From positions 1 to 64,000 of the forward strand of contig CASEMN010000012.1 of assembly GCA_949289045.1 (NCBI GenBank): a DNA stretch of 64,000 nt. Direction: 5' to 3'. The stretch is from an uncultured Oscillospiraceae bacterium (GTDB lineage: Bacteria; Bacillota; Clostridia; Oscillospirales; Acutalibacteraceae). The notes under the pieces were generated by a model. The model worked only from the letters and a program-made list of their open reading frames with translations, did no database searches and was not told the origin of the DNA. Position 1 is the stretch's first letter. Each line of letters begins with the position of its first letter. A program made the position numbers and the translations under genes. This document shows positions 42,962 through 52,800 of this stretch, piece by piece.

Positions 42962-44347
42962 TTATTTTTTTCTTTCTTTTTCTTCCGCCGGTTCCTTTTC
43001 TTTAACGGCTTTAGGTTCCGCTGCCGAGGGAAGAATTTCTACCTTTACTTTTCCTATGCGTCTGTCTTCAACGCTCAAAACGGTAAATCTGAAATTCTCA
43101 AATTCAAGGCTGTTCATTTCGCCGTCTGCCGGTAAAAATCCGAGGCGGCTTATGATATATCCTCCGAGCGTATCATAATCGCCCTTGGGGAAAGTTACAT
43201 TTATAAGGTCGCCAACCTCTTCGATATCTGTTGTACCGTCAATTGTAAAGGTTGCGTCATCTATTCTTGAAATTTCTTCGGATTCGTTGTCGTATTCATC
43301 CTGAATATTGCCTACGATTGATTCGAGAAGATCTTCCAAAGTTACAAGACCGGCTGTGCCGCCGTACTCATCAACTACAATGGCCATCTGTACATGGCTT
43401 TCTCCCATTTCTTTAAAAAGCTTACCGCACTTTTTGCTTTCGGGGACATAGTAAGCCTTTCGCATTATGGAACGAAGGCCGTTTTCCGGAAGACTTTTTC
43501 CTATATAGGGGATTAAATCTTTAATGTATGCAATTCCTATTATATTATCCGGGTCATCGTCATAAACCGGAATTCTCGAATAACCGCGTTCAACGGAGAT
43601 GTCAATAACATGCTGCAGGCTGTCGTTTGCCTCTACAGCGTACATATCGGTTCTGTGGGTCATAATGTCGGAAACGTCAATGTCGTCAAATTCAAAGATG
43701 TTATCTATCATTTCCTTTTGAGTATCTTCAATAACGCCTTTTTCCTGACCGACGTCTACCATCATTCTAATTTCTTCTTCCGTGACAGTCTCTTCATCTG
43801 AGTTGGGATCGAAACCGAAAATTCTTACAACGAGGTTCGTTGAAAAAGAGAGAAGTTTAACTGCCGGTTTTGTAATTTTAGCAACGAAAAGCAGGGGACC
43901 TACGGCAAGGAAAGAAATCTTTTCCGGTATCTGCATGGCTATGCGCTTAGGTGCAAGTTCACCGAACACCAGTGAAAAATATGACATAATAAGAGTTATA
44001 AGTACCACTGAAATGCTGTGAACAAGAGAAGCCGGTATTGTGTCAGGTAAAATCGGAGATACTGCATCGGTAAGTCTCTGTGCAAAAACCTGTGATGCGG
44101 AGGCCGATGTCAGGAATCCTGCAAGGGTTACGCCTATTTGGATTGTGGAAAGGAAACTGCTTGAGTTTTCCGTAAGGCGCATAATCTGCTTTGCTTTTTT
44201 GTGACCGTTTTCAGCCATTTTCTCTATTTTGCTGTCGTTGAGAGAAATAATGGCTATTTCCGACATCGCAAAAAATGCGTTAACTAAAATAAGTACAAAG
44301 AGAAGTACAATTTGTAAAATCAGGCTTGTAGACCCGGGGTCATCCAT
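42962..44347 (-). CDS. CNNM/CorC-type membrane protein (DUF21-CBS-CorC)
   Basis: The 461-residue protein has the hemolysin-family layout: four-helix DUF21/CNNM domain (about 8-200; FFAMSEIAIISLN and MQIPEKIS), paired CBS domains (about 215-335; VSDIMTHRTDMYAVEAND and MAIVVDEYGGTAGLVTLEDLLE) and a C-terminal CorC_HlyC domain (about 350-435). Proteins of this family are linked to magnesium/cobalt export. A Glu/Lys-rich tail of about 25 residues follows. AAAGGAG precedes the ATG. It is divergent from trkA. Direct role inferred from family only. Confidence 0.9.
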   Translation of the reverse strand: MDDPGSTSLILQIVLLFVLILVNAFFAMSEIAIISLNDSKIEKMAENGHKKAKQIMRLTENSSSFLSTIQIGVTLAGFLTSASASQVFAQRLTDAVSPILPDTIPASLVHSISVVLITLIMSYFSLVFGELAPKRIAMQIPEKISFLAVGPLLFVAKITKPAVKLLSFSTNLVVRIFGFDPNSDEETVTEEEIRMMVDVGQEKGVIEDTQKEMIDNIFEFDDIDVSDIMTHRTDMYAVEANDSLQHVIDISVERGYSRIPVYDDDPDNIIGIAYIKDLIPYIGKSLPENGLRSIMRKAYYVPESKKCGKLFKEMGESHVQMAIVVDEYGGTAGLVTLEDLLESIVGNIQDEYDNESEEISRIDDATFTIDGTTDIEEVGDLINVTFPKGDYDTLGGYIISRLGFLPADGEMNSLEFENFRFTVLSVEDRRIGKVKVEILPSAAEPKAVKEKEPAEEKERKK

Positions 44348-44383
44348 ATTGGATTTGCTCCTTTCAATTTTTAATTATCATAT

Positions 44384-44412
44384 ATTATAAGCATGAAATG
44401 GGTGTGTGTCAA
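44384..44412 (-). promoter_or_regulatory. Consensus promoter of the CNNM-type gene
   Basis: On the minus strand TTGACA (44412-44407), 17 nt, TATAAT (44389-44384): both hexamers and spacing are ideal. The divergent trkA side has a TATAAT near 44501 with a weak -35; otherwise I see no riboswitch-like signal in this 286-bp gap. Confidence 0.85.
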
Positions 44413-44633
44413 ATCATATGGTGAAAAGGGACAATTTTTCTAAAAATATGACAGAAGTTCCTAATAAAATAGTAGATATGCAGAAAGAATGTGTTATAAT
44501 ATAAAGACTAAAAATAGAATGCTGATAGAAGAGAAGTTTTGAATTAATTCTTATAAACTTTAGAACTCTTAAAGCGGCGCAGATGTAAATTTGTAAAGCG
44601 GTGCTGTAAAAGAGATTGTCGGAGGAAAGAGAA

Positions 44634-45995
44634 ATGAGAGTAATAATTGCCGGTTGCGGTAAAGTCGGAGCAACAATTGCAGAGCAGCTTAACAGTGAAG
44701 GTCACGATATTGTGGTAATCGACCCTAATCCTGATGCTTTCCGCTCTCTTGTATCTGAAAACGATGTTTTAGGTATTGTGGGAAACGGAGCCGTAAACAG
44801 TGTTCAGGAAGAGGCCGGCGTTGAGCAAACCGATTTGTTTATTGCTGTTACTCCCTCTGATGAGCTTAATCTTCTCTGTTGCCTTATAGCAAAGAAAACC
44901 GGCAACTGTAAAACCATAGCCCGAGTAAGAAATCCCGATTACCTTGCCTCCCGTTCATTTATTAAAGAAAAACTCGGTCTTTCGATGATAATAAATCCCG
45001 AAAGAGCCGCCGCAAAGGAAATAGCAAGACTTCTTAAATTCCCGTCGGCAATAGAAGTTGATACTTTTTCAAAAGGCAGAGTTGAACTGCTTAAAGTTTG
45101 TATTCCCGAAGGATCTTCAATTGCGGGTATGGCAGTTTCGAAGGCGAGATCGGTCTTTACCAATAAGCTTCTAATATGTATAGTGCAAAGAGGTTCCCAA
45201 ACAATTATCCCCGACGGAAACTTCATCCTTGAGGTCGGCGACAGAATTTCCATAATTGCTCCCCATAATCAGGCAACGTTATTTATGAAAAAGGCGGGAG
45301 TAAAATTCAATACTGTTAAGGATGTTACGATAATAGGCGGAGGAAAGATGGCTTATTACCTTGGCCGGGAATTGATCAGCGTAGGAATAAACGTTAAAAT
45401 TATAGAAATAGATAAACAGCGCTGCGAAAAACTCAGCGAGCTATTGCCGAAAGCTATGATAATCTGCGGCGACGGTACAAACCAGCAGCTTCTTGTGGAA
45501 GAAGGCGTTTTCGACGCCGGAGCTGTTGTGCTGCTAACCGACTTTGATGAGGAGAACATTATGCTTTCTATGTGTATCGGTTCTTCGTCAGATGCTAAAG
45601 TTATAACTAAAGTAAACCGAATTAAATTCAGCGAGCTTATAGAGGGGTTGCCGTTAGGCAGTGTTGTGTGCCCTAAACATATAACAGCTGAAAGTATTTT
45701 AAGCTATGTACGAGCTATGCAGAACTCCTTCGGCAGCAATGTACAGACTCTTTACAGACTTGAAAACAACAAAGTAGAGGCTCTTGAATTTTTTGTAAGA
45801 GCGGAGTCGGATGTAGTCGGAATTCCCCTTGAAAAGCTGAATCTTCGTCCTAATCTTCTTGTTTCAAGTATTATAAGGGGAAATGAAATTATAACTCCCT
45901 CCGGTAAAGATGTAATGAAAATAGGCGATACGGTTATTATTGTTACTACTGAGACGGGTCTCAATGACCTTACAGATATTTTGGCCGAACAATAA
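44634..45995 (+). CDS. trkA: Trk potassium uptake regulatory subunit TrkA
   Basis: TrkA is the cytoplasmic RCK ring that gates the TrkH potassium channel in response to nucleotides. The 453-residue protein has two RCK units, each a NAD-binding Rossmann part and a TrkA-C part: VIIAGCGKVGATIAEQL (about 3-19) begins the first, and VTIIGGGKMAYYLGRELI (about 230) the second. TrkA-C segments are near 145-215 and 370-450. The start at 44634 has GGAGGAAAGAG upstream; a longer TTG frame has none. It is followed by trkH after 40 nt. Confidence 0.95.
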   Translation: MRVIIAGCGKVGATIAEQLNSEGHDIVVIDPNPDAFRSLVSENDVLGIVGNGAVNSVQEEAGVEQTDLFIAVTPSDELNLLCCLIAKKTGNCKTIARVRNPDYLASRSFIKEKLGLSMIINPERAAAKEIARLLKFPSAIEVDTFSKGRVELLKVCIPEGSSIAGMAVSKARSVFTNKLLICIVQRGSQTIIPDGNFILEVGDRISIIAPHNQATLFMKKAGVKFNTVKDVTIIGGGKMAYYLGRELISVGINVKIIEIDKQRCEKLSELLPKAMIICGDGTNQQLLVEEGVFDAGAVVLLTDFDEENIMLSMCIGSSSDAKVITKVNRIKFSELIEGLPLGSVVCPKHITAESILSYVRAMQNSFGSNVQTLYRLENNKVEALEFFVRAESDVVGIPLEKLNLRPNLLVSSIIRGNEIITPSGKDVMKIGDTVIIVTTETGLNDLTDILAEQ

Positions 45996-46035
45996 AATTC
46001 AATTGTTGCTTTAGAAAGAGGAGAAAACGAGTCGT

Positions 46036-47478
46036 ATGAACCGAAGAATGGTATTGTTTTTACTTGGCAGAGTTATGCTTACAGAAGCTATACTCATGCT
46101 TCTGCCGTGCCTTGTAGCTGTTGTATATAGAGAGAGCAGTGTGGTTGCATTTTTCCCAGCTATATTTATCGCTTTGGCATTAGGAGTTATTTTTTCCGCC
46201 AAACGTCCGGCTAATCATGTTTTTTATGCCAAGGAGGGCTTTATAACTGTCGCTCTGAGCTGGATTTTAATAAGCGCTGTCGGAGCGTTGCCTTTCTATA
46301 TTTCAGGAGAGATTCCCTCTTACACAGATTCTCTTTTTGAAATGGTATCGGGTTTTACAACTACCGGTGCAAGCATATTGAAAAACGTGGAAGCTCTCTC
46401 TAAGTGCATGCTTTTCTGGAGAAGCTTTTCCCACTGGATTGGCGGTATGGGCGTTCTTGTATTTTTGCTCGCCTTAATACCACCCAGCGGCGGATACAGT
46501 ATGAATCTTATGAGGGCTGAAAGTCCCGGACCTTCTGTAGGCAAGCTTTCACCGAAAATAAGTACAACGGCCAAAACCCTTTACGGAATCTATTTTGCAC
46601 TTACGGTTGTTGAAATAATTCTTCTCTGCTTAGGAGATATGCGTATTTTTGATGCGCTTCTGATTTCCTTTGGTACAGCCGGTACCGGCGGCTTTGCAAT
46701 TTTAAACACAAGCCTTGAAAGCTACAGTGCTTATATTCAAGTAATTGTCACTGTATTTATGATACTTTTCGGAGTTAACTTTACAGTATATTTTTATCTT
46801 TTCTATGAGAGAAATATAAAGAAAGCTTTAAAAAATGAAGAGCTGCGCTGGTACATAATAATTATTATAGCAAGCGTCGCTCTCATTACCTTAAATATTT
46901 TGCCTATGTATGATTCAATTTTTGAAGCATGGCATCAGGCAGCGTTCCAGGTTGGCTCAATTATAACGACAACTGGATTCTCCACTACCGACTTTAATCT
47001 TTGGCCCGAGTTTTCGAGAGTTATGCTTATAGTGCTAATGTTCTTTGGAGCCTGCGCAGGCAGTACGGGCGGAGGATTTAAAATATCCCGTGTTGTACTT
47101 CTTGTGAAAACAATGGTCAGGGAATTTGGGCACATTATGCACCCAAGCAGCGTTAAAGTAGTTACTCTTGACGGAAAGAAAATTGAACACAGCGTAGCAC
47201 GTTCGCTGACTGCTTTCTTTGTAGCTTATGTTCTCGTTATGGGGCTTTCGGTGCTTCTTATTTCAGGGGACGGTTTTGATTTTACTACAAATGTTTCCGC
47301 AGTTATGGCAACCCTTAATAATATAGGTCCCGGTCTTGAAGTTGTTGGTCCTATGGGAAATTACAGCGGATTCAGTGTGTTTGCTAAGTATGTACTTATT
47401 TTTGATATGCTGGCGGGAAGACTTGAACTTTTCCCGATGCTTATGCTCTTTGTCCCCAGAGCCTGGAAAAAACAGTAA
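46036..47478 (+). CDS. trkH: Trk potassium uptake channel subunit TrkH
   Basis: A 480-residue membrane protein of the TrkH/KtrB channel family that takes up potassium. It shows the four M1-P-M2 repeats with selectivity filter segments, e.g. GFTTTGASIL (about 110), GTAGTGGFAI (about 217), TTTGFSTTDF (about 311) and TLNNIGPGLE near 430. GAGGAG precedes the ATG at some distance. It forms an operon with trkA. Confidence 0.95.
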   Translation: MNRRMVLFLLGRVMLTEAILMLLPCLVAVVYRESSVVAFFPAIFIALALGVIFSAKRPANHVFYAKEGFITVALSWILISAVGALPFYISGEIPSYTDSLFEMVSGFTTTGASILKNVEALSKCMLFWRSFSHWIGGMGVLVFLLALIPPSGGYSMNLMRAESPGPSVGKLSPKISTTAKTLYGIYFALTVVEIILLCLGDMRIFDALLISFGTAGTGGFAILNTSLESYSAYIQVIVTVFMILFGVNFTVYFYLFYERNIKKALKNEELRWYIIIIIASVALITLNILPMYDSIFEAWHQAAFQVGSIITTTGFSTTDFNLWPEFSRVMLIVLMFFGACAGSTGGGFKISRVVLLVKTMVREFGHIMHPSSVKVVTLDGKKIEHSVARSLTAFFVAYVLVMGLSVLLISGDGFDFTTNVSAVMATLNNIGPGLEVVGPMGNYSGFSVFAKYVLIFDMLAGRLELFPMLMLFVPRAWKKQ

Positions 47479-47517
47479 AAATTTTTGATTTTTATTTAAA
47501 GATTTGCGGACAAAATT

Positions 47518-47558
47518 CCCTTTTCAGCGTCTTTATTATTGTAAGGCGCTGAGAAGGG
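47518..47558 (+). promoter_or_regulatory. Long hairpin masking the ribosome site of the next gene
   Basis: A 16-bp stem with two G-T pairs (47518-47533 with 47543-47558, 9-nt loop) ends in AAGGG, part of the AAGGGAG ribosome site of the gene that begins at 47568. There is no T tract after it, so it is more likely a translational block than a terminator. Confidence 0.55.
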
Positions 47559-47567
47559 AGAGTTTAT

Positions 47568-47849
47568 ATGGTGCTTGAAAATATGGCAGTTTGCGATTTA
47601 AGATGCGTTAAAGATGTCTGCCTTGCCGAAAGAATAGAAGAAATCAGAAATATAGGTCTGCTTATATTGCCGTCAGAGGGAAGCTGCGAAGTCAAAAAAG
47701 TTCTCGAAAACATAAAGAGGACTAACGTTGCTTCGGAAATACAGGCGGCGGAAAATGAAAGAAAGTTTTGGTGTATTTTAAGAGGATATGCAGAATTTGG
47801 ACTGAAAAGTTGGAATTTAAAAAATAAAAGCGGGACGAATTCTTTTTAA
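47568..47849 (+). CDS. Short CDLR-type protein, paralogue of the next gene's N-terminus
   Basis: I do not recognise this 93-residue protein. Its first 55 residues (NMAVCDLRCVKDVCLAERIE, then IGLLILPSEG) match the N-terminus of the following gene (MVICDLRHLNNAEVIREIEE, VLLILPKDA), while the rest differs and is short. It may be a truncated copy or a stand-alone N-domain. No signal peptide. Ribosome site AAGGGAG lies partly in a hairpin. Confidence 0.6.
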   Translation: MVLENMAVCDLRCVKDVCLAERIEEIRNIGLLILPSEGSCEVKKVLENIKRTNVASEIQAAENERKFWCILRGYAEFGLKSWNLKNKSGTNSF

Positions 47850-47891
47850 ATCCGTCTTTATATATGAAACAGTAAGAAAGGGGAATGGGTC

Positions 47892-48716
47892 ATGAAATAC
47901 AAACATATGGTGATCTGCGATTTAAGGCATCTTAACAATGCGGAGGTTATAAGGGAAATTGAAGAGATAAAAGATATAGTTCTTCTTATACTCCCGAAAG
48001 ATGCAGATGATACTGTTAAAAACGCATTTGGCAAGGTGAAGCAAAAGAGGATAGTTTCTACTGTATATGTAGGAAAAGATGCGGAAGTTGGAACTATTAA
48101 CGGAGAGGCGATTATTAATCCTCCGGCTAAAGAGAAGATTTACATTGTAAACGGCAAAGCCTACGTTGCTCCCCTTGGAGGTAAGAAGATAAAGGTTGTT
48201 GTTAACGGTGAAATGATTGCGTGTGAAAAGGATCTTGAAGAAGGCAATATTGAAATAATTTCAGTTAACGGAAAAGCTCGTTACGATGACTATGACCGTA
48301 TTGTAGATATTGGAGAAAATACATCCGTTGATTCAGAAATCTTCTTAGAGGGAAAGCCTTTGGTAGTTACAAAGGGGCTTACATTTGTGCCGAAGCTTCC
48401 TGAGAATTCCTGCGGAATTATAGCCGGAAGCTGTGTTGCCAACAGCGACATAAAAAAATCAAACGTTCGTACTACAGGAGGAGTAATATATACAGACTGT
48501 GCTGATATTTTAGTCAGGGATTTCGGAGAAAAAATCAAAATTGATAGAGAGATGCTGTCTCTTGTTGACGGAAAAATGGCGGTTAAAGCTCAAAAGGTTG
48601 AAATTTCCCACTCTGTTACCGACGAAGAACTTTTGAACAAAGTTGTAGCAATAAAATGCAGTAAGCTTGAGGCACACTCCAAAAACAGGGCTGCGGCTTC
48701 TCTTATTAAGCTTTAA
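47892..48716 (+). CDS. CDLR-domain protein with repeated NG turns
   Basis: The 274-residue protein has an N-terminal domain of about 55 residues shared with the preceding gene, then a beta-rich region with repeating -NG- turns (TINGEAIIN, IVNGKAYVA, VVNGEMIAC, SVNGKARYD, later LVDGKMAVK) spaced 15-30 residues apart. That pattern suggests a beta-helix or stacked sheet such as in bactofilin-like proteins, but I cannot confirm it. No signal peptide or membrane helix. AAGGGGAATGG precedes the ATG. The sigma-factor gene follows after 5 nt. Confidence 0.65.
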   Translation: MKYKHMVICDLRHLNNAEVIREIEEIKDIVLLILPKDADDTVKNAFGKVKQKRIVSTVYVGKDAEVGTINGEAIINPPAKEKIYIVNGKAYVAPLGGKKIKVVVNGEMIACEKDLEEGNIEIISVNGKARYDDYDRIVDIGENTSVDSEIFLEGKPLVVTKGLTFVPKLPENSCGIIAGSCVANSDIKKSNVRTTGGVIYTDCADILVRDFGEKIKIDREMLSLVDGKMAVKAQKVEISHSVTDEELLNKVVAIKCSKLEAHSKNRAAASLIKL

Positions 48717-48721
48717 GGACA

Positions 48722-49204
48722 ATGGGAACAGAGGAAAACAAGCTTTTTGAAAGCTTATATGAAAAATGGTTTTCGCCGGTGTTCGCCTATTTTTCGGTGT
48801 GTCTGGGAAGTGATTTGGCAGAAGAGCTTTCGCAGGAAACCTTTATGCGGGTTTGGACAAAGTGTTCTCAGACAGCTCCCGATAACTGGCAGGCGTGGAT
48901 TTTCAGAATAGCAGTCAATCTGAAAAATGATCGTTTGAGGGAAAAATATAAAAATACTGATTTAAACAGCCGCATTGAAAACAACCTGGATTTAAAAGAA
49001 ACAGAAAAGCTCCATTCATCTATTGAGGTGAAGGAAGCTTTTGCGGCGCTTGATTCAGATGATCGGGAAATTTTATCTTTAAAAGCGGCGGGGTTTTCCA
49101 GCGAGGAAATAGGGACTCTTCTCGACATGACGGCTTCCGGAGCACGTTCGAGGCTTCAAAGGGCAAAGAGAAATTTTTTACATAATCTTGACATGGAGGA
49201 TTAA
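48722..49204 (+). CDS. ECF-type RNA polymerase sigma factor
   Basis: The 160-residue protein has the two-domain sigma-70 ECF layout. Region 2 is at about 10-75 (FAYFSVCLGSDLAEELSQETFMRVW) and region 4 at about 100-155 (LDSDDREILSLKAAGFSSEEIGTLLDMTASGARSRLQRAK). Region 1.1 and region 3 are absent. The start is 5 nt after the stop of the CDLR protein, so they are co-transcribed. The next gene has the place of an anti-sigma gene but lacks its features. Confidence 0.88.
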   Translation: MGTEENKLFESLYEKWFSPVFAYFSVCLGSDLAEELSQETFMRVWTKCSQTAPDNWQAWIFRIAVNLKNDRLREKYKNTDLNSRIENNLDLKETEKLHSSIEVKEAFAALDSDDREILSLKAAGFSSEEIGTLLDMTASGARSRLQRAKRNFLHNLDMED

Positions 49205-49206
49205 AG

Positions 49207-49476
49207 ATGGATAGTACTGATAAACTTATAGACGCTGCTGTATCCCAGTATGCTCCGTCAGAGAATGTTAAAAAAAGTGTATTTGAAAAAATTATGAAAA
49301 AGGTAAGCGGAGTTAAAGCGACCAATTCTGATATAAGCATTGTTTATGTAAGCAAGGATGCCAAAAAGCTTCTTAATAAAATTTTTTCAAAGAACGAGCG
49401 AATATTCCGGAAACTTTCTAAAATTGAAAATGAAATTTTTCAGGAAGTCAGCTCATACAATTATTTAAAATTTTAA
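49207..49476 (+). CDS. Small protein after the sigma factor gene
   Basis: An 89-residue, charged, soluble protein (starts MDSTDKLIDAAVSQYAPSE) with no Cys/His zinc motif and no membrane helix. It starts 2 nt after the sigma gene stop, preceded by GGAGGATTAAAG. This position often holds an anti-sigma factor, but the usual HxxxCxxC motif and membrane segment are missing. Function unknown. Confidence 0.62.
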   Translation: MDSTDKLIDAAVSQYAPSENVKKSVFEKIMKKVSGVKATNSDISIVYVSKDAKKLLNKIFSKNERIFRKLSKIENEIFQEVSSYNYLKF

Positions 49477-49497
49477 ATTCATTATATCGCAATTATA

Positions 49498-49537
49498 AAA
49501 AGATATACCATAGGGTTTTCAGACGGTATATCTTTTT
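49498..49537 (+). terminator. Terminator of the CDLR-sigma operon
   Basis: AGATATACC and GGTATATCT form the stem (about 49501-49509 with 49525-49533), with flanking A and T tracts extending it; TTTTTT follows. Besides this and the promoter below, I see nothing in the roughly 365-bp gap before the oxidoreductase gene. Confidence 0.82.
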
Positions 49538-49752
49538 TATTTATGAAAGATTTTGCGGTTAACTTATTAATTAAAGCCAAATTGTGAAAATTTTTCCTTT
49601 GTTTGTATTCATAAAGATATAAATTTCTCTTAAATCGAAATTTATCCGTGCCTTAAGGCGGAAAAGGCCGAATAAGTGCAATATGCGCAATATATATACT
49701 ATTTAATATGGTAATATATGCAAAATTTGGGGAAAATTCGTTTAAGAAAAGG

Positions 49753-49781
49753 TTTACATATCTTCTTAAAAGTGTTAGTAT
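49753..49781 (+). promoter_or_regulatory. Candidate promoter of the oxidoreductase gene
   Basis: TTTACA (49753-49758), 17 nt and TAGTAT (49776-49781) lie about 60 nt before the start codon, giving a leader of about 50 nt with ribosome site AAGGAGG. Confidence 0.5.
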
Positions 49782-49842
49782 TGATAACGGACAAACAGGT
49801 CTTTCTATAAGATTTGAAAATCTAAGGAGGAGAAAAAATCCA

Positions 49843-52800
49843 ATGGCAAGAAAAACTAAAACCATGGACGGTAACTCAGCTGCCGCACACGTATCCTATG
49901 CGTTTACTGAAGTAGCTGCAATTTATCCTATCACACCGTCCTCAAACATGGCCGAAGCTACCGATAAAATGGCAGCCGACGGCGTTAAAAACCTTTTTGG
50001 TCAGCCTGTAAAGGTTGCTGAAATGCAGTCCGAGGCAGGTGCCGCAGGTGCTGTTCACGGCTCTCTTGCAGCCGGTGCACTTACAACCACCTACACAGCT
50101 TCTCAGGGACTTCTTCTTATGATTCCCAATATGTATAAGATTGCCGGTGAGCTTCTTCCCAGCGTTATCAATGTTTCAGCACGCTGCGTATCAAGCCACG
50201 CTCTTAACATTTTCGGTGATCATTCCGATATCTATGCATGCCGTCAGACCGGTTATGCAATGCTTTGCTCAAACAGTGCACAGGAAGTTATGGACCTTGG
50301 TGCAGTTGCTCACCTTGCAACCCTTAAGTGCCGTGTTCCCTTCCTTCACTTCTTCGACGGTTTCCGTACATCACACGAAATCCAGAAGATTCAGGTTTGG
50401 GATTATGCAGAGCTTGCAGAAATGATGGATTGGGATGCTGTTAACGCTTTCCGCCGTCATGCACTTAATCCTGAGCATCCCGTACTTCGCGGTTCTGCTC
50501 AGAACCCCGACATCTTCTTCCAGGCTCGTGAGGCCTGCAACCCCTACTATGATAAGGCTGTTGAAGCAACAGTTGCTTACATGGACGAGGTTAACAGAAG
50601 AATCGGTACAGATTACAAGCCCTTCAACTACTACGGTGCTCCCGATGCAGAGAAAGTTATCGTAGCAATGGGTTCAGTTTGTGAGACAATCGAAGAGACA
50701 GTTGATTACCTCAACGCTAACGGCGAGAAGACAGGTGTTGTTAAAGTTCACCTTTACAGACCTTTCTCAGTTAAGCATCTTCTTGAGGTTATTCCTGAGA
50801 CAGTCAAGGTTATTTCTGTTCTTGACCGTACAAAGGAGCCCGGTTCTCTCGGCGAGCCTCTCTATCTCGATGTTGTTGCTGCTCTTCGTGATACTAAGTT
50901 TGAAAATGTTCCCGTTTACGGCGGACGTTACGGACTTGGTTCAAAGGATACAACTCCTGCACACATCATCTCTGTATTCCGCAACATGGATGCAGCAGAG
51001 CCCAAGAAGAGATTCACAATCGCTATCGAAGACGATGTTACACATCTTTCTCTTCCTGTTACTGAGAACCCCAACACAACACCTGAGGGAACACACTCCT
51101 GTAAGTTCTGGGGCCTTGGTTCCGACGGTACAGTTGGCGCTAACAAGAACTCCATTAAGATCATCGGCGACAACACCGACATGTATGCACAGGGATACTT
51201 CGCATATGACTCAAAGAAGTCAGGCGGCGTAACAATCTCTCACCTTCGTTTCGGTAAGACTCCCATCAAGTCAACATACCTTATCAATAAGGCTGACTTC
51301 GTTGCCTGCCACAATCCTTCATATGTAAATAAATATCATATGGTTGAGGATCTTAAAGAGGGCGGCACATTCCTTCTCAACTGCTCATGGGATGCTGCTG
51401 AGCTTGACGAAAAGCTTCCCGGCTCCATGAAGAGATATATCGCTCAGAACAACATTAAGTTCTACACAATCGACGCTACACATATCGCTAAGGAAATCGG
51501 TCTTGGCGGACGTGTTAACACAATTCTTCAGGCTGCATTCTTTGGTCTTTCAGCTATCATTCCCGCTGATAAGGCTGTTGAGCTCATGAAGGACGCTGCA
51601 ACCCGTTCTTACAGCAAGAAGGGTGAAAAGGTTGTTGCCATGAACCATCAGGCTATCGAAGCCGGTGTTGCTGGCGCAAAGAAAGTTGACGTTCCCGCTG
51701 AGTGGGCTAACGCTGCTGACACTGAGGAAGAGCTTGTTGTTAACTCTAACCGTCCTGAGATGGTTAAGTTCGTTAAGGACATCCTTGATCCCACAAGCAG
51801 ACAGCTTGGCGATACACTTCCCGTTTCCACATTCTCCGATGCTGCTGACGGTACATTCCCCCAGGGTAGCGCAGCATTTGAAAAGCGTGGAATCGCAGTT
51901 GACGTTCCCACATGGGTTCCCGAGAACTGCATCCAGTGTAACTTCTGCTCCTATGTCTGCCCCCATGCAGTTATCCGTCCTGTTGCTCTTACTGAGGAAG
52001 AGGCAAAGAACGCTCCCGAGGGCATGAAGATGAAGCCCATGACAGGCGTTCCCGGAATGATGTTCGCTATGACAGTTTCCGCTATGGACTGCACAGGCTG
52101 CGGTTCATGTGCAAACGTCTGCCCCGGCATGAAGGGCAACAAGGCTCTTGTTATGAAGCCCCTCGAGACACAGGTTGGCGAGCAGGAGAAGTTCAACTAC
52201 GGCCAGACTCTCGACGCAAAGCCCGAGGTTACAGAGAAGTTCACAGCTGCAACAGTTAAGGGCAGCCAGTTCAGAACTCCTCTTCTTGAGTTCTCCGGCG
52301 CTTGTGCAGGCTGCGGTGAGACACCTTATGCAAAGCTTGTAACACAGCTCTTCGGTGACAGAATGTACATTGCAAACGCAACAGGCTGTTCATCAATCTG
52401 GGGCGGTTCTGCACCCAGCACTCCCTATACAGTAAACAAAGAGGGTCACGGCCCCGCATGGTCAAACTCCCTCTTCGAAGATAACGCTGAGTTCGGTTAC
52501 GGTATGTTCCTTGCTCAGAAGCAGATCAGAGCACGTCTTGCTGAAAAGGCTGCTGTTCTTGCAGAGTGCACACATGAAGATGTTGCAGCTGCTGCTAAGA
52601 AATGGCTTGAGACAATGAACGACGGCGACACCAATAAGACTGCTTCCGAGGAGTTCAAGGCTGTTCTTGCCGCAACAACATTTGAGAAAGACTGCTGCAA
52701 GGCTGCTGCTGAGGAGATCCTCACAGATGCTGATTATCTTGCAAAGAAATCACAGTGGATCTTCGGTGGCGACGGCTGGGCATATGATATCGGCTTCGGC

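Noticed and set aside
44413..44633. c-di-AMP (ydaO-type) riboswitch before trkA, as often found for potassium genes
   Set aside because: I looked for the conserved G-rich and A-rich blocks and found none in the leader.
47518..47558. Intrinsic terminator of trkH
   Set aside because: The stem is strong but no T run follows on the plus strand, and its 3' arm overlaps the next gene's ribosome site.
49708..49842. 45-residue N-terminal extension of pyruvate:ferredoxin oxidoreductase
   Set aside because: No ribosome site, not similar to the family, and it covers the promoter; AAGGAGG precedes the ATG at 49843.
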